Positions 18,069-27,658 of a DNA stretch of 64,000 nt are shown one piece after another. Under the pieces are notes generated by a model that did no database searches, was not told the DNA's origin, and was given only the letters and a program-made list of their open reading frames with translations. A program made the translations under genes and the position numbers. Each line of letters begins with the position of its first letter. Positions within the stretch are counted from its first letter, which is position 1. Location of the stretch: contig NZ_BLIN01000003.1 of assembly GCF_009811555.1 (NCBI RefSeq), positions 310,001-374,000 of the forward strand. Direction: 5' to 3'. This stretch comes from Streptomyces caniferus. Its GTDB lineage: Bacteria; Actinomycetota; Actinomycetes; Streptomycetales; Streptomycetaceae.

Positions 18069-18381
18069 ATGGCCGGAAAGCACCCGTCCGCGGCTTGCGG
18101 CACCGCGGCAGCTCTGACCGAGGTCGCCGGGTACACGGTGGCGACGGTGACGGACCGGATCACCACGCCCCTGCTCGTCACGGATTCCGAGGGGGAGCAC
18201 TTCTGGCACCGGCGCGTCCCGTCGGCGCTACGACGCCCTGCCGGGCCCCAAGGAGCTGGTCGGCTTCTCCGCGGCCGAGGGGCGCATCCGCACCGCGAGC
18301 CGCTGGGACGCGCACGGTTCGAGCAGCGGGTCTTCGACTGGCTGGACGCGCGCCCGGCCACCGTTCCGCCGGCCCGAGACA
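18069..18381 (+). pseudogene. Alpha/beta-hydrolase C-terminal remnant with compensating frameshifts
   Basis: The frame starting at ATG 18069 reads ITTPLLVTDSEGEHFW, jumps to another frame at about 18229 for YDALPGPKELVGFSAAEG, and returns at about 18282 for HREPLGRARFEQRVFDWLD. Joined, this is the C-terminal end of an alpha/beta-hydrolase family common in Streptomyces, including the LLVTDSEGEHFW block. The N-terminal two thirds, with the nucleophile, are missing. Two small indels whose net effect keeps frame explain the jump. It is therefore a decayed gene fragment lying between rnhA and the AIM24 gene. Confidence 0.65.
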
Positions 18382-18390
18382 CCCGTGGGA

Positions 18391-19077
18391 TCAGTTGCCG
18401 GCAGCCTTCTCCGGACGGAGTTCGCTGGGCCGGACTATCACGAAGCCCTCGCCGTCGAGCCGGAGTTGGACGGCCTCGCCGGAGCCGCCGCGGAGCATCG
18501 AACCGAGGCTCTGCGAACGGTGCAGCGCGGTCTGCAGGCCGCTGCTCCAGCCCACCACGGCATCGGTGTCGACGAAGACCGGAGACTGGGGGGACACGGG
18601 GATGACGAGGGGGTTGCCCTCGCACATCACCGCCAGCCTGCCCTGTCCGCTGAACTCGGAGTTGAAGAGCCCGCCGCCGACCATGCCGGCGCCCTTGACG
18701 ACCTTGATCTCGTAGGAGAGGGACGGGTCGAAGCACAGCACATTGCGGCCGTTGACGGTGAGGCCGTCGCCGGGGGCGAGGTCGATGAGGAAGCAGTTGG
18801 CGGCTTCGTGCGCGAACCACACCTCGCCGCGGCCCCGTACGGCCATCAGCGCCAGCCCCTCGCCGGTGACCGCGCGCTTGAGGAACTTGCCGACGCCCTG
18901 GCCCTGCTTCTCGAACTGCAGATCACCGCGGTAGGCGATCATCGAGCCCTGACGGGCGTAACACTCGCCGTCCAGAGCGTACTTGACCGACTTGGCGTTC
19001 TGCTGGGTCATTCCGGGCGCCGTCGCGGGCGTGGCCATGTTCTCGGAAGAGAAGAGATCGCTGTTCATGGCCTGCAT
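18391..19077 (-). CDS. AIM24-family protein
   Basis: A 228-residue beta-rich protein of the AIM24/TIGR00266 group. Characteristic segments are ECYARQGSMIAYRGDLQF, GEGLALMAVRGRGEVWFAH and FDPSLSYEIKVVKGAGMVGGGLFN. Family members are widespread in bacteria and mitochondria; some are linked to membrane organisation, but no enzyme activity is known. No signal peptide is visible. Start choice is uncertain: ATG at 19077 (MQAMNSDLF) or ATG at 19068, neither with a good binding site. It is divergent from the exopolysaccharide sugar transferase and shares an AT-rich promoter region with it. Confidence 0.87.
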   Translation of the reverse strand: MQAMNSDLFSSENMATPATAPGMTQQNAKSVKYALDGECYARQGSMIAYRGDLQFEKQGQGVGKFLKRAVTGEGLALMAVRGRGEVWFAHEAANCFLIDLAPGDGLTVNGRNVLCFDPSLSYEIKVVKGAGMVGGGLFNSEFSGQGRLAVMCEGNPLVIPVSPQSPVFVDTDAVVGWSSGLQTALHRSQSLGSMLRGGSGEAVQLRLDGEGFVIVRPSELRPEKAAGN

Positions 19078-19159
19078 GCTAGGACGTGTCCACAGGGTCC
19101 CACCCGGCTCGCGACGTGTGCGGCACGGGAGGGCGGTGCGGCCCTCCGGGACGGGTCCC

Positions 19160-19290
19160 GGAGGAAAGGCCGAAAGCCGATCATACGACTGTTGGCTTGT
19201 AAACAATGAGACACAAGAACACTCAAAATAGGTAAACCACAGCAGTCGGGCGCAACGTGCTCTAGCGTCACGTCCGACACGGAGGCGGTT
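19160..19290. promoter_or_regulatory. AT-rich divergent promoter region
   Basis: Unusually AT-rich for this window, between the AIM24 gene and the exopolysaccharide sugar transferase. On the minus strand TATGAT (complement of 19180-19185) lies 15 bases after TTGTTT (complement of 19201-19206), a short-spaced candidate promoter for AIM24. No clear plus-strand promoter was fixed. Confidence 0.3.
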
Positions 19291-19348
19291 GTATGGCCGG
19301 GGGGCTCCAGCCGCGCCGGAAGGTGAGGGGACGACCAAGTGGGGGGCC

Positions 19349-20851
19349 ATGGGGTTGTTCGAAGCTGCCGGATCACGGGTGATGGAGTCACCCGCCGGAA
19401 CAGCCGAGTTGAAACATGCGCCGGAGCGCGACGAGAGAGGCAGGCACAAGCCGGCGGAACGCTGGCTGGTGCGGCTGACCTGGGCCGTGGACGCCTTGGG
19501 CGCCCTGGTGCCGGTCGGCGTGCTCTGTGCCGTGGCGCGGCAGCCGCAGCCGTGGCTGACGGCGGTGCTGGCCTGTCTGTCGTGGCTGGCGGTCGGCACA
19601 ACGAAGAATCGTTACACCAGAGATGAGCTGAGCGACGGCGACGGGGCGATGCCGGTCGTGCGGGACTGGCTGACCATGCTGGGCGTACTGGCCGTCATCT
19701 GTGTCGGGGCACGGCTCGAGGTCGACCTCGAGGTCTGTGTGCTCGCGCTGCTGCCGTGCCTGGGGCTGAGCGTGGCCCGGCGCAAGCTCGTGCACCGGTA
19801 CCTGCTGGTCATGCGCCGACGTGCGCAGGCGTTGCGACGTGTCCTGGTCGTCGGGGAAGCGGGCGCCGTCGATGTGGTGCTCGCGGAGCTGGCGCACCGC
19901 ACCGATCACGAGTACGTCGTCGTCGGCAGCTGTCTCGTCGGGGAGGAGGCCACCGACTCGGCGCTGCCCGTACCCGCCCGGCTCGCTTCCGAGGGGGAGA
20001 CACCCGAGGGGGCGCGGGACGGGGAGACCGTCCTGCGGTGCGCCGCGGAACTCGATGCCGATCTCGTCTTCGTGGCGCCGGGGCGTCAGCTCTCGGCGAC
20101 GCGGGTGCGACGACTGGCCTGGGCGCTGCACGACGGGGGGCGGAAATTGGCCATACTTCCGGGCCTGCTCGACGTGTCGCAGCACCGGGTCCGGCTGGCC
20201 AAGGCGGCGGGCCTGACGGTGATGCACATCGACCCGGCGGCGCGACGGGGGCTGCCGGTCCTGCTGAAGCAGGCCACCGACCGGCTGGGGGCGCTGCTGC
20301 TGCTCGTGCTGCTGGCCCCGGTGTTCCTTGCGGTGGCCGCGGCCATAAGGCTCACCACGGCGGGCCCGGTGTTCTACTGGCAGATCCGCATCGGCCGGGA
20401 TCTGATGCCGTTCCGGATGTGGAAGTTCCGCACGATGGTCGTCGCTGCCGACCGGATGCGGGCCGCGCTGGAGACGGCGAACGAGAACGACGGCGCGATG
20501 TTCAAGATCAGACGGGACCCCCGGGTGACCCGGGTGGGCCGTCTGCTGCGGCGCTTCTCGCTGGACGAGCTGCCCCAGCTCTTCAACGTCCTGGCCGGCC
20601 ACATGTCCTTGGTCGGCCCGCGCCCGCCGCTTCCCGAGGAGGTCGAGCGGTACGACGGGACCGAGATCCGCCGCTTATCGGTCAAGCCGGGACTGACCGG
20701 CCTGTGGCAGGTCAGCGGGAGATCCGACCTGTCCTGGGACGAGACCGTCGCACTGGACCTGAGCTATGTGGACAACTGGTCCTACGGCAGGGACATCGAT
20801 GTGCTCGTCCGGACCGTGCGCGCCGTGGTGGACGGGCGCGGTGCCTACTAG
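19349..20851 (+). CDS. Polyprenyl-phosphate sugar-phosphate transferase (exopolysaccharide initiation)
   Basis: Starts exopolysaccharide repeat units by moving a sugar phosphate from a nucleotide sugar to the lipid carrier at the inner membrane face. The 500-residue protein has several N-terminal membrane helices, a central nucleotide-binding-like region (RRVLVVGEAGAVDVVLAEL), one more helix near residue 320 and the catalytic bacterial-sugar-transferase domain: PFRMWKFRTM, RLLRRFSLDELPQLFNVL, SLVGPRPPLPEE and KPGLTGLWQVSGRS. The ATG at 19349 was preferred over a TTG at 19289. Codon 443 (20675-20677) is TTA, the rare bldA-dependent codon. It ends at a large hairpin. Confidence 0.93.
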   Translation: MGLFEAAGSRVMESPAGTAELKHAPERDERGRHKPAERWLVRLTWAVDALGALVPVGVLCAVARQPQPWLTAVLACLSWLAVGTTKNRYTRDELSDGDGAMPVVRDWLTMLGVLAVICVGARLEVDLEVCVLALLPCLGLSVARRKLVHRYLLVMRRRAQALRRVLVVGEAGAVDVVLAELAHRTDHEYVVVGSCLVGEEATDSALPVPARLASEGETPEGARDGETVLRCAAELDADLVFVAPGRQLSATRVRRLAWALHDGGRKLAILPGLLDVSQHRVRLAKAAGLTVMHIDPAARRGLPVLLKQATDRLGALLLLVLLAPVFLAVAAAIRLTTAGPVFYWQIRIGRDLMPFRMWKFRTMVVAADRMRAALETANENDGAMFKIRRDPRVTRVGRLLRRFSLDELPQLFNVLAGHMSLVGPRPPLPEEVERYDGTEIRRLSVKPGLTGLWQVSGRSDLSWDETVALDLSYVDNWSYGRDIDVLVRTVRAVVDGRGAY

Positions 20852-20861
20852 AAACACAGGG

Positions 20862-20916
20862 CCCCGGTGTGCGGCCGGCGCCCCGCCGAGGGGCGGGCGC
20901 CGGACGCGCACCGGGG
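20862..20916. terminator. Bidirectional hairpin terminator
   Basis: Outer arms CCCCGGTG / CACCGGGG enclose inner arms built from CCGGCGCCC / GGGCGCCGG. It lies between the convergent sugar transferase and fcl genes. Confidence 0.7.
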
Positions 20917-20927
20917 AAAGGGCCCGT

Positions 20928-21872
20928 TCACACCCGGGCGGGCTCCGCCTGCCAGGCGCGGTAGGTCCGGGCGATGCCCTCGGCCAGCGGGATCGTCGGC
21001 GACCAGCCCAGCGCACGCATCCTGCTGATGTCGAGCAGCTTGCGCGGGGTGCCGTCGGGGCGGGACGGGTCGAAGGAGATCCGGCCCTCGTAGCCCACCG
21101 CGGAGGCGACGCAGGACGCGAGGTCGGCGATGGTCAGGTCCTCGCCGCACCCGACGTTGACGGTGTCGTCGCTGTCGTAGCGGCGCAGCAGCACCTCGCA
21201 GGCCGCGGCCAGGTCGTCGACGTGCAGGAACTCGCGCAACGGGGTGCCGGTGCCCCAGAGCGTGAGCTCCGCCAGCCCCTTCTCCTTCGCCTCGTGGAAG
21301 CGGCGGATGAGGGCCGGCAGGACGTGCGAGGTCGCGAGGTCGAAATTGTCGCCGGGTCCGTAGAGGTTCGTCGGCATGGCGGAGATGAAGGAGGCTCCGT
21401 ATTGCCGGCGGTAGGACCGGATCTGGACCAGGCCGGCGATCTTGGCGATCGCGTATGCCTCGTTGGTGGGCTCCAACGGCCCGCTCAGCAGGGCGTCCTC
21501 GGTGATGGGCTGCGCGGCGTGCTTGGGGTAGATGCAGCTCGATCCGAGGAACAGCAGCCGGCGTACCCCGGCGTGGTGCGCCCCGGCGATGACGCTGAGC
21601 TGGATGCTCAGGTTGTCCTCCAGGAACTGCACGGGGTAGGTGCTGTTGGCCATGATGCCGCCGACTTTGGCGGCCGCCAGGACGACGGCATCGGGCCGGG
21701 CCGCGCGCAGGAATGCCGCGGTGGCCTCGGCGTCGCGCAGGTCGAGCTCGGCGTGCGTACGGGTCAGTACGTCATAGCCCTGGGCGGTCAGCCGCCGGGC
21801 CACGGCGGATCCCACCAGACCTCGGTGGCCCGCGACGAAGACACGGGCGGGTGTGGGCAGCAAGTCATCCAT
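20928..21872 (-). CDS. fcl: GDP-L-fucose synthase
   Basis: Epimerises and reduces GDP-4-keto-6-deoxymannose to GDP-L-fucose. The 314-residue protein starts its Rossmann fold with FVAGHRGLVGSAVARRL and has the family segments AAAKVGGIMANSTYP, GSSCIYPKHAAQPITED and NEAYAIAKIAG, which holds the catalytic Tyr and Lys. The ATG at 21872 begins just before the fold. It is divergent from gmd, which supplies its substrate, across a 177-base gap, so both are probably controlled from that gap. Confidence 0.94.
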   Translation of the reverse strand: MDDLLPTPARVFVAGHRGLVGSAVARRLTAQGYDVLTRTHAELDLRDAEATAAFLRAARPDAVVLAAAKVGGIMANSTYPVQFLEDNLSIQLSVIAGAHHAGVRRLLFLGSSCIYPKHAAQPITEDALLSGPLEPTNEAYAIAKIAGLVQIRSYRRQYGASFISAMPTNLYGPGDNFDLATSHVLPALIRRFHEAKEKGLAELTLWGTGTPLREFLHVDDLAAACEVLLRRYDSDDTVNVGCGEDLTIADLASCVASAVGYEGRISFDPSRPDGTPRKLLDISRMRALGWSPTIPLAEGIARTYRAWQAEPARV

Positions 21873-22049
21873 GGGCCGGATTGTGTCAGCGAACCCGATA
21901 CGTCTACCGGCTATTTCAGGAAATATCTGCCGCACTTCGCTCTCGACCACCGACAACGGAGCGGGTAGCGTCCACGCCCCGCGGTCCGCCGGCGCGTGGG
22001 TAATCCATCGATCGATCCCGATATACATCACTTCTCGTGGGGGGAAGCC

Positions 22050-23063
22050 ATGCCGAAAACCGCGGTCATCACCGGAATCACCGGCCAGGACGGGTCATAT
22101 CTCGCCGAATTGCTGCTCGGTAAGGGCTATGAGGTGCACGGGCTGATGAGACGCTCGTCGAGCTTCAACACCGAGCGCATCGACCACATCTACCAGGACC
22201 CGCACACCCCGGACCGCAAGCTGCTGCTGCACCACGTCGACCTCTCGGACGGGGTCGCCCTGGTGAACCTGCTGCGCGATGTGCAGCCCGACGAGGTCTA
22301 CAACCTCGGGGCCCAGTCCCATGTCCGGGTCTCCTTCGACGCTCCGCTCTACACCGGCGATGTGACCGGACTGGGCGCCGTACGGCTGCTGGAGGCCATC
22401 CGCGCCAGCGGGGTGCGAACCCGGCTCTACCAGGCCTCGTCCTCGGAGATGTTCGGTGCCACCCCGCCCCCGCAGAACGAGTCGACGCCCTTCCACCCGC
22501 GCAGTCCGTACGGCTGCGCCAAGGTCATGGCGTACTGGTCGACGGTCAACTACCGTGAGGCGTACGGCCTGTTCGGGGTGAACGGCATCCTCTTCAACCA
22601 CGAGAGCCCGCGGCGGGGCGAGACCTTCGTCACCCGCAAAATAACCCGCGCGGTCGCCCGCATACAGGCAGGACTGCAGGAACACCTCTACCTGGGCAAC
22701 CTCGATGCCGTCCGCGACTGGGGCTACGCCCCGGAGTACGTGGAGGCCATGTGGCTGATGCTCCAGCGGGACGAGCCCGACGACTATGTGGTGGCGACCG
22801 GTGTGGCCGCGACCGTACGCGACTTCCTGCAGGCCGCCTTCGCCACGGTGGACCTGGACTGGGAGCGCTATGTGCGCTTCGACCCGAAGTACGAGCGCCC
22901 CTCCGAAGTGGATGCGCTCATCGGCGACGCGTCCAAGGCCAAGAGCCTGCTGGACTGGTCGGCGAAGGTGCAGTTCGACGAACTCGCCCGGATCATGGTC
23001 GAGTCGGATGTGCGGCAGCTGGCGGACGAGCTCTCCGGCCACCGGGTGCGGGTGGACCGATGA
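22050..23063 (+). CDS. gmd: GDP-mannose 4,6-dehydratase
   Basis: First step from GDP-mannose toward GDP-fucose or related 6-deoxy sugars. The 337 residues match the family. Landmarks are [17 protein letters not shown], the long [16 protein letters not shown] segment, [27 protein letters not shown], the YGCAK catalytic pair and [15 protein letters not shown]. The ATG follows GGGGGAAGCC. The stop overlaps the next gene (ATGA), so gmd, an acetyltransferase and a glycosyltransferase form one coupled operon. Confidence 0.95.
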   Translation: MPKTAVITGITGQDGSYLAELLLGKGYEVHGLMRRSSSFNTERIDHIYQDPHTPDRKLLLHHVDLSDGVALVNLLRDVQPDEVYNLGAQSHVRVSFDAPLYTGDVTGLGAVRLLEAIRASGVRTRLYQASSSEMFGATPPPQNESTPFHPRSPYGCAKVMAYWSTVNYREAYGLFGVNGILFNHESPRRGETFVTRKITRAVARIQAGLQEHLYLGNLDAVRDWGYAPEYVEAMWLMLQRDEPDDYVVATGVAATVRDFLQAAFATVDLDWERYVRFDPKYERPSEVDALIGDASKAKSLLDWSAKVQFDELARIMVESDVRQLADELSGHRVRVDR

Positions 23064-23596
23064 CGGTTTCCACCACCGCCCGCCGGCTGCGCGGTTTCAG
23101 CGGCGCCGGCTACGACAAGGGCCGGGGGCTGCTGACCCAGGCCGCCTGGTTCGCCGTGCTCAACCTCGTGTTCATGAAGTGGTGGTGCCCGCCGCGGCTG
23201 CGGCCCCCGCTGCTGCGGGCCTTCGGCGCCCGGGTCGGCGAACGGGTGCTGATCCGACACCGGGTGCGGGTGCAGTGGCCGTGGAAACTCACCGTCGGCG
23301 ACGACGTCTGGCTCGGTGAGGACTCCTGGCTGATCAACCTGGAGCCGATCAGCATCGCCCATGACGTCTGTGTGTCCCAGGGCGCCGTGCTGTGCACCGG
23401 GAGCCATCAACGGCGCTCGCCCACCTTCGAGTTCGACAATGCGCCGATCCATCTGGCGGAGGGGTCCTGGGTGGCCGCCCGCGCCATGGTGCTGCGCGGC
23501 GTCACCGTCGGGGCGGGCGCGGTGGTCGGCGCCGGCGCGGTGGCCCACCGCGATGTGCCCCCGGGTGCCGTGCACACCACCGGGGGTGCGGTATGA
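23060..23596 (+). CDS. WcaF-like sugar O-acetyltransferase (left-handed beta helix)
   Basis: A 178-residue hexapeptide-repeat acetyltransferase resembling the colanic-acid enzyme WcaF, which acetylates fucose. After a short conserved N-terminal part ([20 protein letters not shown]) come hexapeptide turns: [35 protein letters not shown] and [25 protein letters not shown]. His in GSH is the likely catalytic residue. It is coupled on both sides by ATGA overlaps to gmd and a glycosyltransferase, which supports a role on the fucose-containing repeat unit. Confidence 0.87.
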   Translation: MTVSTTARRLRGFSGAGYDKGRGLLTQAAWFAVLNLVFMKWWCPPRLRPPLLRAFGARVGERVLIRHRVRVQWPWKLTVGDDVWLGEDSWLINLEPISIAHDVCVSQGAVLCTGSHQRRSPTFEFDNAPIHLAEGSWVAARAMVLRGVTVGAGAVVGAGAVAHRDVPPGAVHTTGGAV

Positions 23597-24717
23597 GGAT
23601 CACCCATGTCGTGACCCTGGTCAGCGACGACGGGGCGTACGGCGGCCCGGTGAGCGTGGCCACCGGACAGCTGGGCGAACTGGCCTCGCGCGGCCACGAG
23701 GTGGAGCTGATCTCGCTGTGGCGGGGGCGGGGCGCTCCCCCGCGGTCCGTGGACGGTGTGCCGCTCCGCGCCCGGCCGGCCCGGACCCTGGTACCGGGGC
23801 AGGGGTTCCTCGGCCTGTTCCATCCGGGGCTGCTGCCGGTGCTCTGGCGCAGTGCCGGGCGGGCCGAGGCGCTGCATCTGCACGCCGGGCGCGACTTGGT
23901 CTCGCTGGCCGCGCTCGCGGTGGCCGTGGTGCGCCGCCGGCCCTTCGTGGTGCAGACCCACGGCATGGTCCAGCCGCGCCGCTCGGCCGTGGCCCGGATC
24001 TTCGACCGGGTGTATGTCCCGCTGCTGCGCCGGGCGGCGGCGGCACTGGTGCTCACCGACGACGAAGAGGCCGGGCTGTGCCAGGTACTGGGGGCGCGCG
24101 GGCCGCACCTGGTCCGGCTGCCCAACGGGGTCCGCGCCCGGCCCGCCACCGCGGACCGCAGCGAGACGGATGTGCTGTTCCTCGCCCGCTTGCAGAGCCG
24201 CAAACGGCCGGAGGCCTTCGTGCGGATGGCGGCGCTGGTGCACCGCAAGCGGCCCGAGGTGTCCTTCACCCTCCACGGTTCGGACGAGGGGCGGCTCGCG
24301 GAGGTGCGGCGGCTGATCGCCGAGGAGGGACTCGGCGAGGTGGTGACGTACGGCGGGGCCCTCGCTCACGACGCCGCCGTGCGCCGGACCGCGCGGGCCA
24401 CGGTGTACGTCCTGCCCAGCATCGACGAGCCGTTCCCGATGAGCGTGCTGGAGTCCCTGGCGGTGGGCACACCGGTGGTCTGCACGGACAGCTGCGGTAT
24501 CGCCGCGGCCCTCCAGCAGCGCGAGGCCGCTCTCGTGACCGACGGTTCGCCGGAGGAGTTGGCGGACGCGGTGCTGCGGCTGCTGGAGGACCGCCCGCTG
24601 CGGGAGCGCGTCACCCGCGCGGGCCGTGCGGCCCTGGAGGCGGAGTTCTCCCTCGCGGCCGTCACCGACCGGCTGGAGGAGCGGTACGCCGCCCTCCCCC
24701 GGCCCGGCGGCGGGTGA
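23593..24717 (+). CDS. Glycosyltransferase, GT4-like
   Basis: A 374-residue GT-B fold enzyme that probably adds one sugar of the exopolysaccharide repeat in the cytoplasm. The N-terminal domain has [19 protein letters not shown] and HLHAGRDL. The C-terminal donor domain has DVLFLARLQSRKRPEAFVRMA and the E-x7-E motif as PSIDEPFPMSVLESLAVGTPVV. It is the last gene of the gmd operon, overlapping the acetyltransferase, and ends right before a perfect terminator hairpin. Donor and linkage cannot be read from sequence. Confidence 0.88.
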   Translation: MRITHVVTLVSDDGAYGGPVSVATGQLGELASRGHEVELISLWRGRGAPPRSVDGVPLRARPARTLVPGQGFLGLFHPGLLPVLWRSAGRAEALHLHAGRDLVSLAALAVAVVRRRPFVVQTHGMVQPRRSAVARIFDRVYVPLLRRAAAALVLTDDEEAGLCQVLGARGPHLVRLPNGVRARPATADRSETDVLFLARLQSRKRPEAFVRMAALVHRKRPEVSFTLHGSDEGRLAEVRRLIAEEGLGEVVTYGGALAHDAAVRRTARATVYVLPSIDEPFPMSVLESLAVGTPVVCTDSCGIAAALQQREAALVTDGSPEELADAVLRLLEDRPLRERVTRAGRAALEAEFSLAAVTDRLEERYAALPRPGGG

Positions 24718-24721
24718 TCCG

Positions 24722-24754
24722 GGGCGGCGGGGGCGGACACCGCCCCCGCCGCCC
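24722..24754. terminator. Bidirectional hairpin terminator
   Basis: A perfect 15-base stem, GGGCGGCGGGGGCGG with CCGCCCCCGCCGCCC, with a three-base loop, between convergent glycosyltransferase genes (stops at 24717 and 24759). Confidence 0.75.
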
Positions 24755-24758
24755 GCGG

Positions 24759-26000
24759 CTACCGGCCGGCCTTCGCGGTGCGCAGCAGCGCGGTGATCCG
24801 CTCCAGTCCGGCCCGGCTGCTCAGCCGCTGCTCGACGTACTGCGGGCCCCGGGCCCCCAGCCGGGCCGCCCGCCCGGGGTCGTCGGCGAGCGCCCGGACC
24901 TCCGCCAGCAGCGCCTTCGGGTCCTCCGGCGCGATCACCGACCCGGCGCCCGAACGCAGCACCTCCTGGGCGGTGCCCCCTTCGGCGGCAACCGAGGCGA
25001 TCACCGGCCGGCCCGTCATGAAGTACGAGGTGAGCTTGGACGGCAGGCTCATGTCCAGCACCGAGGCCTTCTGGGTCACCGCGAGCACATCGGCCGCGGC
25101 GAGCACCTCGGGGAAGTCCGCGGTGTCGGCGGGCGGCAGGAAGGTCAGCGAGGAGACGCCCGAGGCGAGCTGTTGCAGGTGTGCGCGCTGGTTGCCGTCG
25201 CCCATCAGCACGATCCGTACGGGCGCGGCCTCCTGGTCGGCGAGCCTGGCGGCCTCGACCAGTACCTCCAGTCCTTGCTTGAGGCCCATGTTGCCGGCGT
25301 GCAGCACCACGGTCTCCTGGTCGGACCAGCCCAGTCGCGTCCGGGTCCGTTCCCGGTCGCCGCTCGGGCCTTCCACATGCGTCCAGTTGGGCACCACATG
25401 CACCCGTGCGCGCGGCACCCCCATCGCCGTGACCCGGTCCACGAACGACTCGTGCACCACCCCCACGACGGCCGCTTTGCGCAGGATCCTGGCCTCCACC
25501 GCCCCGGCCAGGGCCGCGGCCCGGCCACCGCCCCGGATGCCGCTCTGTTCCGCTGCGGCGCCCATCAGGTCCTGGACGACCACGACATGGGGCACCCCCG
25601 CCTGTCGTGCCAGACGCCCGCCCAGCACTCCCCCGGCCAGGCTGGGCATCTGGGTGAGCACCACGTCGGGACGGATGCGTGGTGGTGCCAGGGCGCCGTG
25701 CGCCAGGATGCTGGCCTCGAACAGCGCCCGGCGCAGGGCGGTCTGACGTGGTGGAACGGTGTGGCGCCGGCGGTGCACCGTGACCCCGCCACGGCGCTCG
25801 CGTATCCGCCATCGGCCGCGATACCCCTCCGCCACCCGCCAGGCGGGGTAGTGCGGCATGCCCGCGAGGACATGGGTGTCGGCGCCGGATGCGGCCAGGT
25901 GCTCGGCTATCTGTGTCGAGTATGGTCCTATGCCGGTGTGTTCGGGTGCGTAGTTGGTCGAGACCACCAGCACGCACCGGCCCGCGAACGAGTCTTCCAA
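24759..26000 (-). CDS. WcaI-like glycosyltransferase
   Basis: A 413-residue GT4-type enzyme like the colanic-acid protein WcaI. Family signs are VVSTNYAPEHTGIGPYS at the start, GMPHYPAWRVAEGY, VVQDLMGAAAEQSG, VLHAGNMGLKQGLEVLVEAA for the donor site and SKLTSYFMTGRPVIAS. A TTG start at 26000 was chosen because GAGGGGGG lies six bases upstream; GTG at 25973 is the alternative. It is the only glycosyltransferase transcribed leftwards and is divergent from the polymerase gene. Confidence 0.88.
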   Translation of the reverse strand: MEDSFAGRCVLVVSTNYAPEHTGIGPYSTQIAEHLAASGADTHVLAGMPHYPAWRVAEGYRGRWRIRERRGGVTVHRRRHTVPPRQTALRRALFEASILAHGALAPPRIRPDVVLTQMPSLAGGVLGGRLARQAGVPHVVVVQDLMGAAAEQSGIRGGGRAAALAGAVEARILRKAAVVGVVHESFVDRVTAMGVPRARVHVVPNWTHVEGPSGDRERTRTRLGWSDQETVVLHAGNMGLKQGLEVLVEAARLADQEAAPVRIVLMGDGNQRAHLQQLASGVSSLTFLPPADTADFPEVLAAADVLAVTQKASVLDMSLPSKLTSYFMTGRPVIASVAAEGGTAQEVLRSGAGSVIAPEDPKALLAEVRALADDPGRAARLGARGPQYVEQRLSSRAGLERITALLRTAKAGR

Positions 26001-26152
26001 GACTGGCCCCCCTCTGGATGTGCGGTCATCGTAGGAGCCCGCCGGGGCCCGCGGGCTGTGAATTGCGTTGCGATTGTGTCCCGAAGGCGACCTTGTTTCC
26101 CGATGTCCCTTAGATTGTGCTCGCTGGTGGGGAGTTGGGGGGAGGTGGGGCG

Positions 26153-27658
26153 ATGAGGTACGGGAAACGGTCCGGTGCCGCGGCGCCGGTGCGGGGCATC
26201 GCCGCACTGTGCTGCTGGGCGCTGCTGCTGGTGGTGCTGCTGCCGGTGCTGATCCTGCAGTCGACGGACGCCCGTTTCGGCGCCGCCCTCGCCGTGCAGT
26301 GCGTGGTGGTGGTGCACACCGGCGCGGCGCTGGCCCGGGTGCTGACCGATGTCCGGGCCCGGGTGATCGCCTTCGGCTTCTGGCTCTTCTCGTACGTCTG
26401 GCTGGGGCTCGCGCCGCTGGCCATGCTGGCGACGGACGCGTATCCGCGGGGGTTCGTCGTCGACGCGAACACCGCGTTCGTGACAACGGCCGTGGTCGAG
26501 ACGGGACTTCTGGCGTACAGCGCGGGTTCGGCGGTGGCGTCCTGGCGGTCGGCGCGTTCCTCGACCGTCCTCGAACCGCTGCTCGCCCGGCGGCTGTCGG
26601 CGAGCCGGGTGCTGCTGCTGTGCGGTCTGGCGCTGCTGCTGGCGGTCGTGCTGATCCCCGGTCAGGGCGGACTGTCGGCGTTCTTCCTCAGCCGGCAGGC
26701 CGCCAACGAGGCGGCGGCGCAGGCGGCGCCCGCCGCGTCGGCGGACCGGGCGATGGCGGCCTGGGCCCTGTCGGTGCCGGCGTTCTGGGCGCTGGTGGCG
26801 CTGGTGCACGTGCCGCGCTTCAGCGAGGGCGACCGGACCCTGCGCGGCTTACGGTGGCTGCTGCTGCCCCTGCTGATCGCGGTGAACGTCGTGGTCAACA
26901 ACCCCATCAGCCAGCCGCGTTTCTGGGCCGGTACGGTCCTGCTGGCGCTGGTCTTCAGCGCCTCCTGGCTGCGAGGGCCGCGCGCCTTCCGCTTCGGTGC
27001 GGCGGCCGTGGCGGCCGTGGTGCTGGTGGTCTTCCCGTACAGCGACTACTTCCGCTACGACAAACGCGAACCCGTCCATGTGGTCTCGCTCGCCGAGCAG
27101 TTCACCTCCAACGGCGACTATGACGCGTTCCAGCAGATCGAGACGGGTGTGGACTACGTCCGGACCCATGGCCTGACCCCGACGGCCGCGCTGGGGCCGC
27201 CGCTGTTCTTCGTGCCGCGCGCCGTATGGCCCGGCAAGCCCGACGACGCGGGCATCCTGCTCGCCCGGCACGCGGGCTACACCTTCACGAATCTGTCCGC
27301 GCCGCTGTGGGTCGAGACGTACATGTGGGCCGGCTTCCCGTCGGTCATCGCCGTCTTCGGTCTGATCGGCGCGGTGGGACGGCGCATCGACAGCCTCCGG
27401 CACCGGCTGCGGCGGCGCCGGGGCACCCTCGCGGCACTGGTGGTGCCCGCGTTCGGCTTCTACCAGCTGGTGTTGCTGCGCGGCAGTCTGATGGCCATCG
27501 TGGGCCCGCTCGCGCTGCTGGTGTGCATCCCGCTACTGATCACCCGTAAACCGGGACGGCAGGTCCTGCCGCCGTCCGTGGAGGAGTCCGCGAGCGCACC
27601 GACGTCCTCGGAGCACCGCGCCGCCTCACCTCTACCCACAGGAGGAGCACGTACGTGA
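26153..27658 (+). CDS. Wzy-like oligosaccharide polymerase
   Basis: A 501-residue membrane protein with ten or more hydrophobic helices and a large outside loop around residues 295-385 (SDYFRYDKREPVHVVSLAEQ and GPPLFFVPRAVWPGKPDD). This loop layout and the WPGKP segment are typical of O-antigen/EPS polymerases that join repeat units outside the membrane. The ATG follows GGAGGTGGGG. Codon 233 (26849-26851) is TTA, so translation should need the bldA tRNA. Its stop overlaps the Wzz-like gene (GTGA), which starts a coupled Wzy-Wzz-Wzx run. Confidence 0.82.
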   Translation: MRYGKRSGAAAPVRGIAALCCWALLLVVLLPVLILQSTDARFGAALAVQCVVVVHTGAALARVLTDVRARVIAFGFWLFSYVWLGLAPLAMLATDAYPRGFVVDANTAFVTTAVVETGLLAYSAGSAVASWRSARSSTVLEPLLARRLSASRVLLLCGLALLLAVVLIPGQGGLSAFFLSRQAANEAAAQAAPAASADRAMAAWALSVPAFWALVALVHVPRFSEGDRTLRGLRWLLLPLLIAVNVVVNNPISQPRFWAGTVLLALVFSASWLRGPRAFRFGAAAVAAVVLVVFPYSDYFRYDKREPVHVVSLAEQFTSNGDYDAFQQIETGVDYVRTHGLTPTAALGPPLFFVPRAVWPGKPDDAGILLARHAGYTFTNLSAPLWVETYMWAGFPSVIAVFGLIGAVGRRIDSLRHRLRRRRGTLAALVVPAFGFYQLVLLRGSLMAIVGPLALLVCIPLLITRKPGRQVLPPSVEESASAPTSSEHRAASPLPTGGART

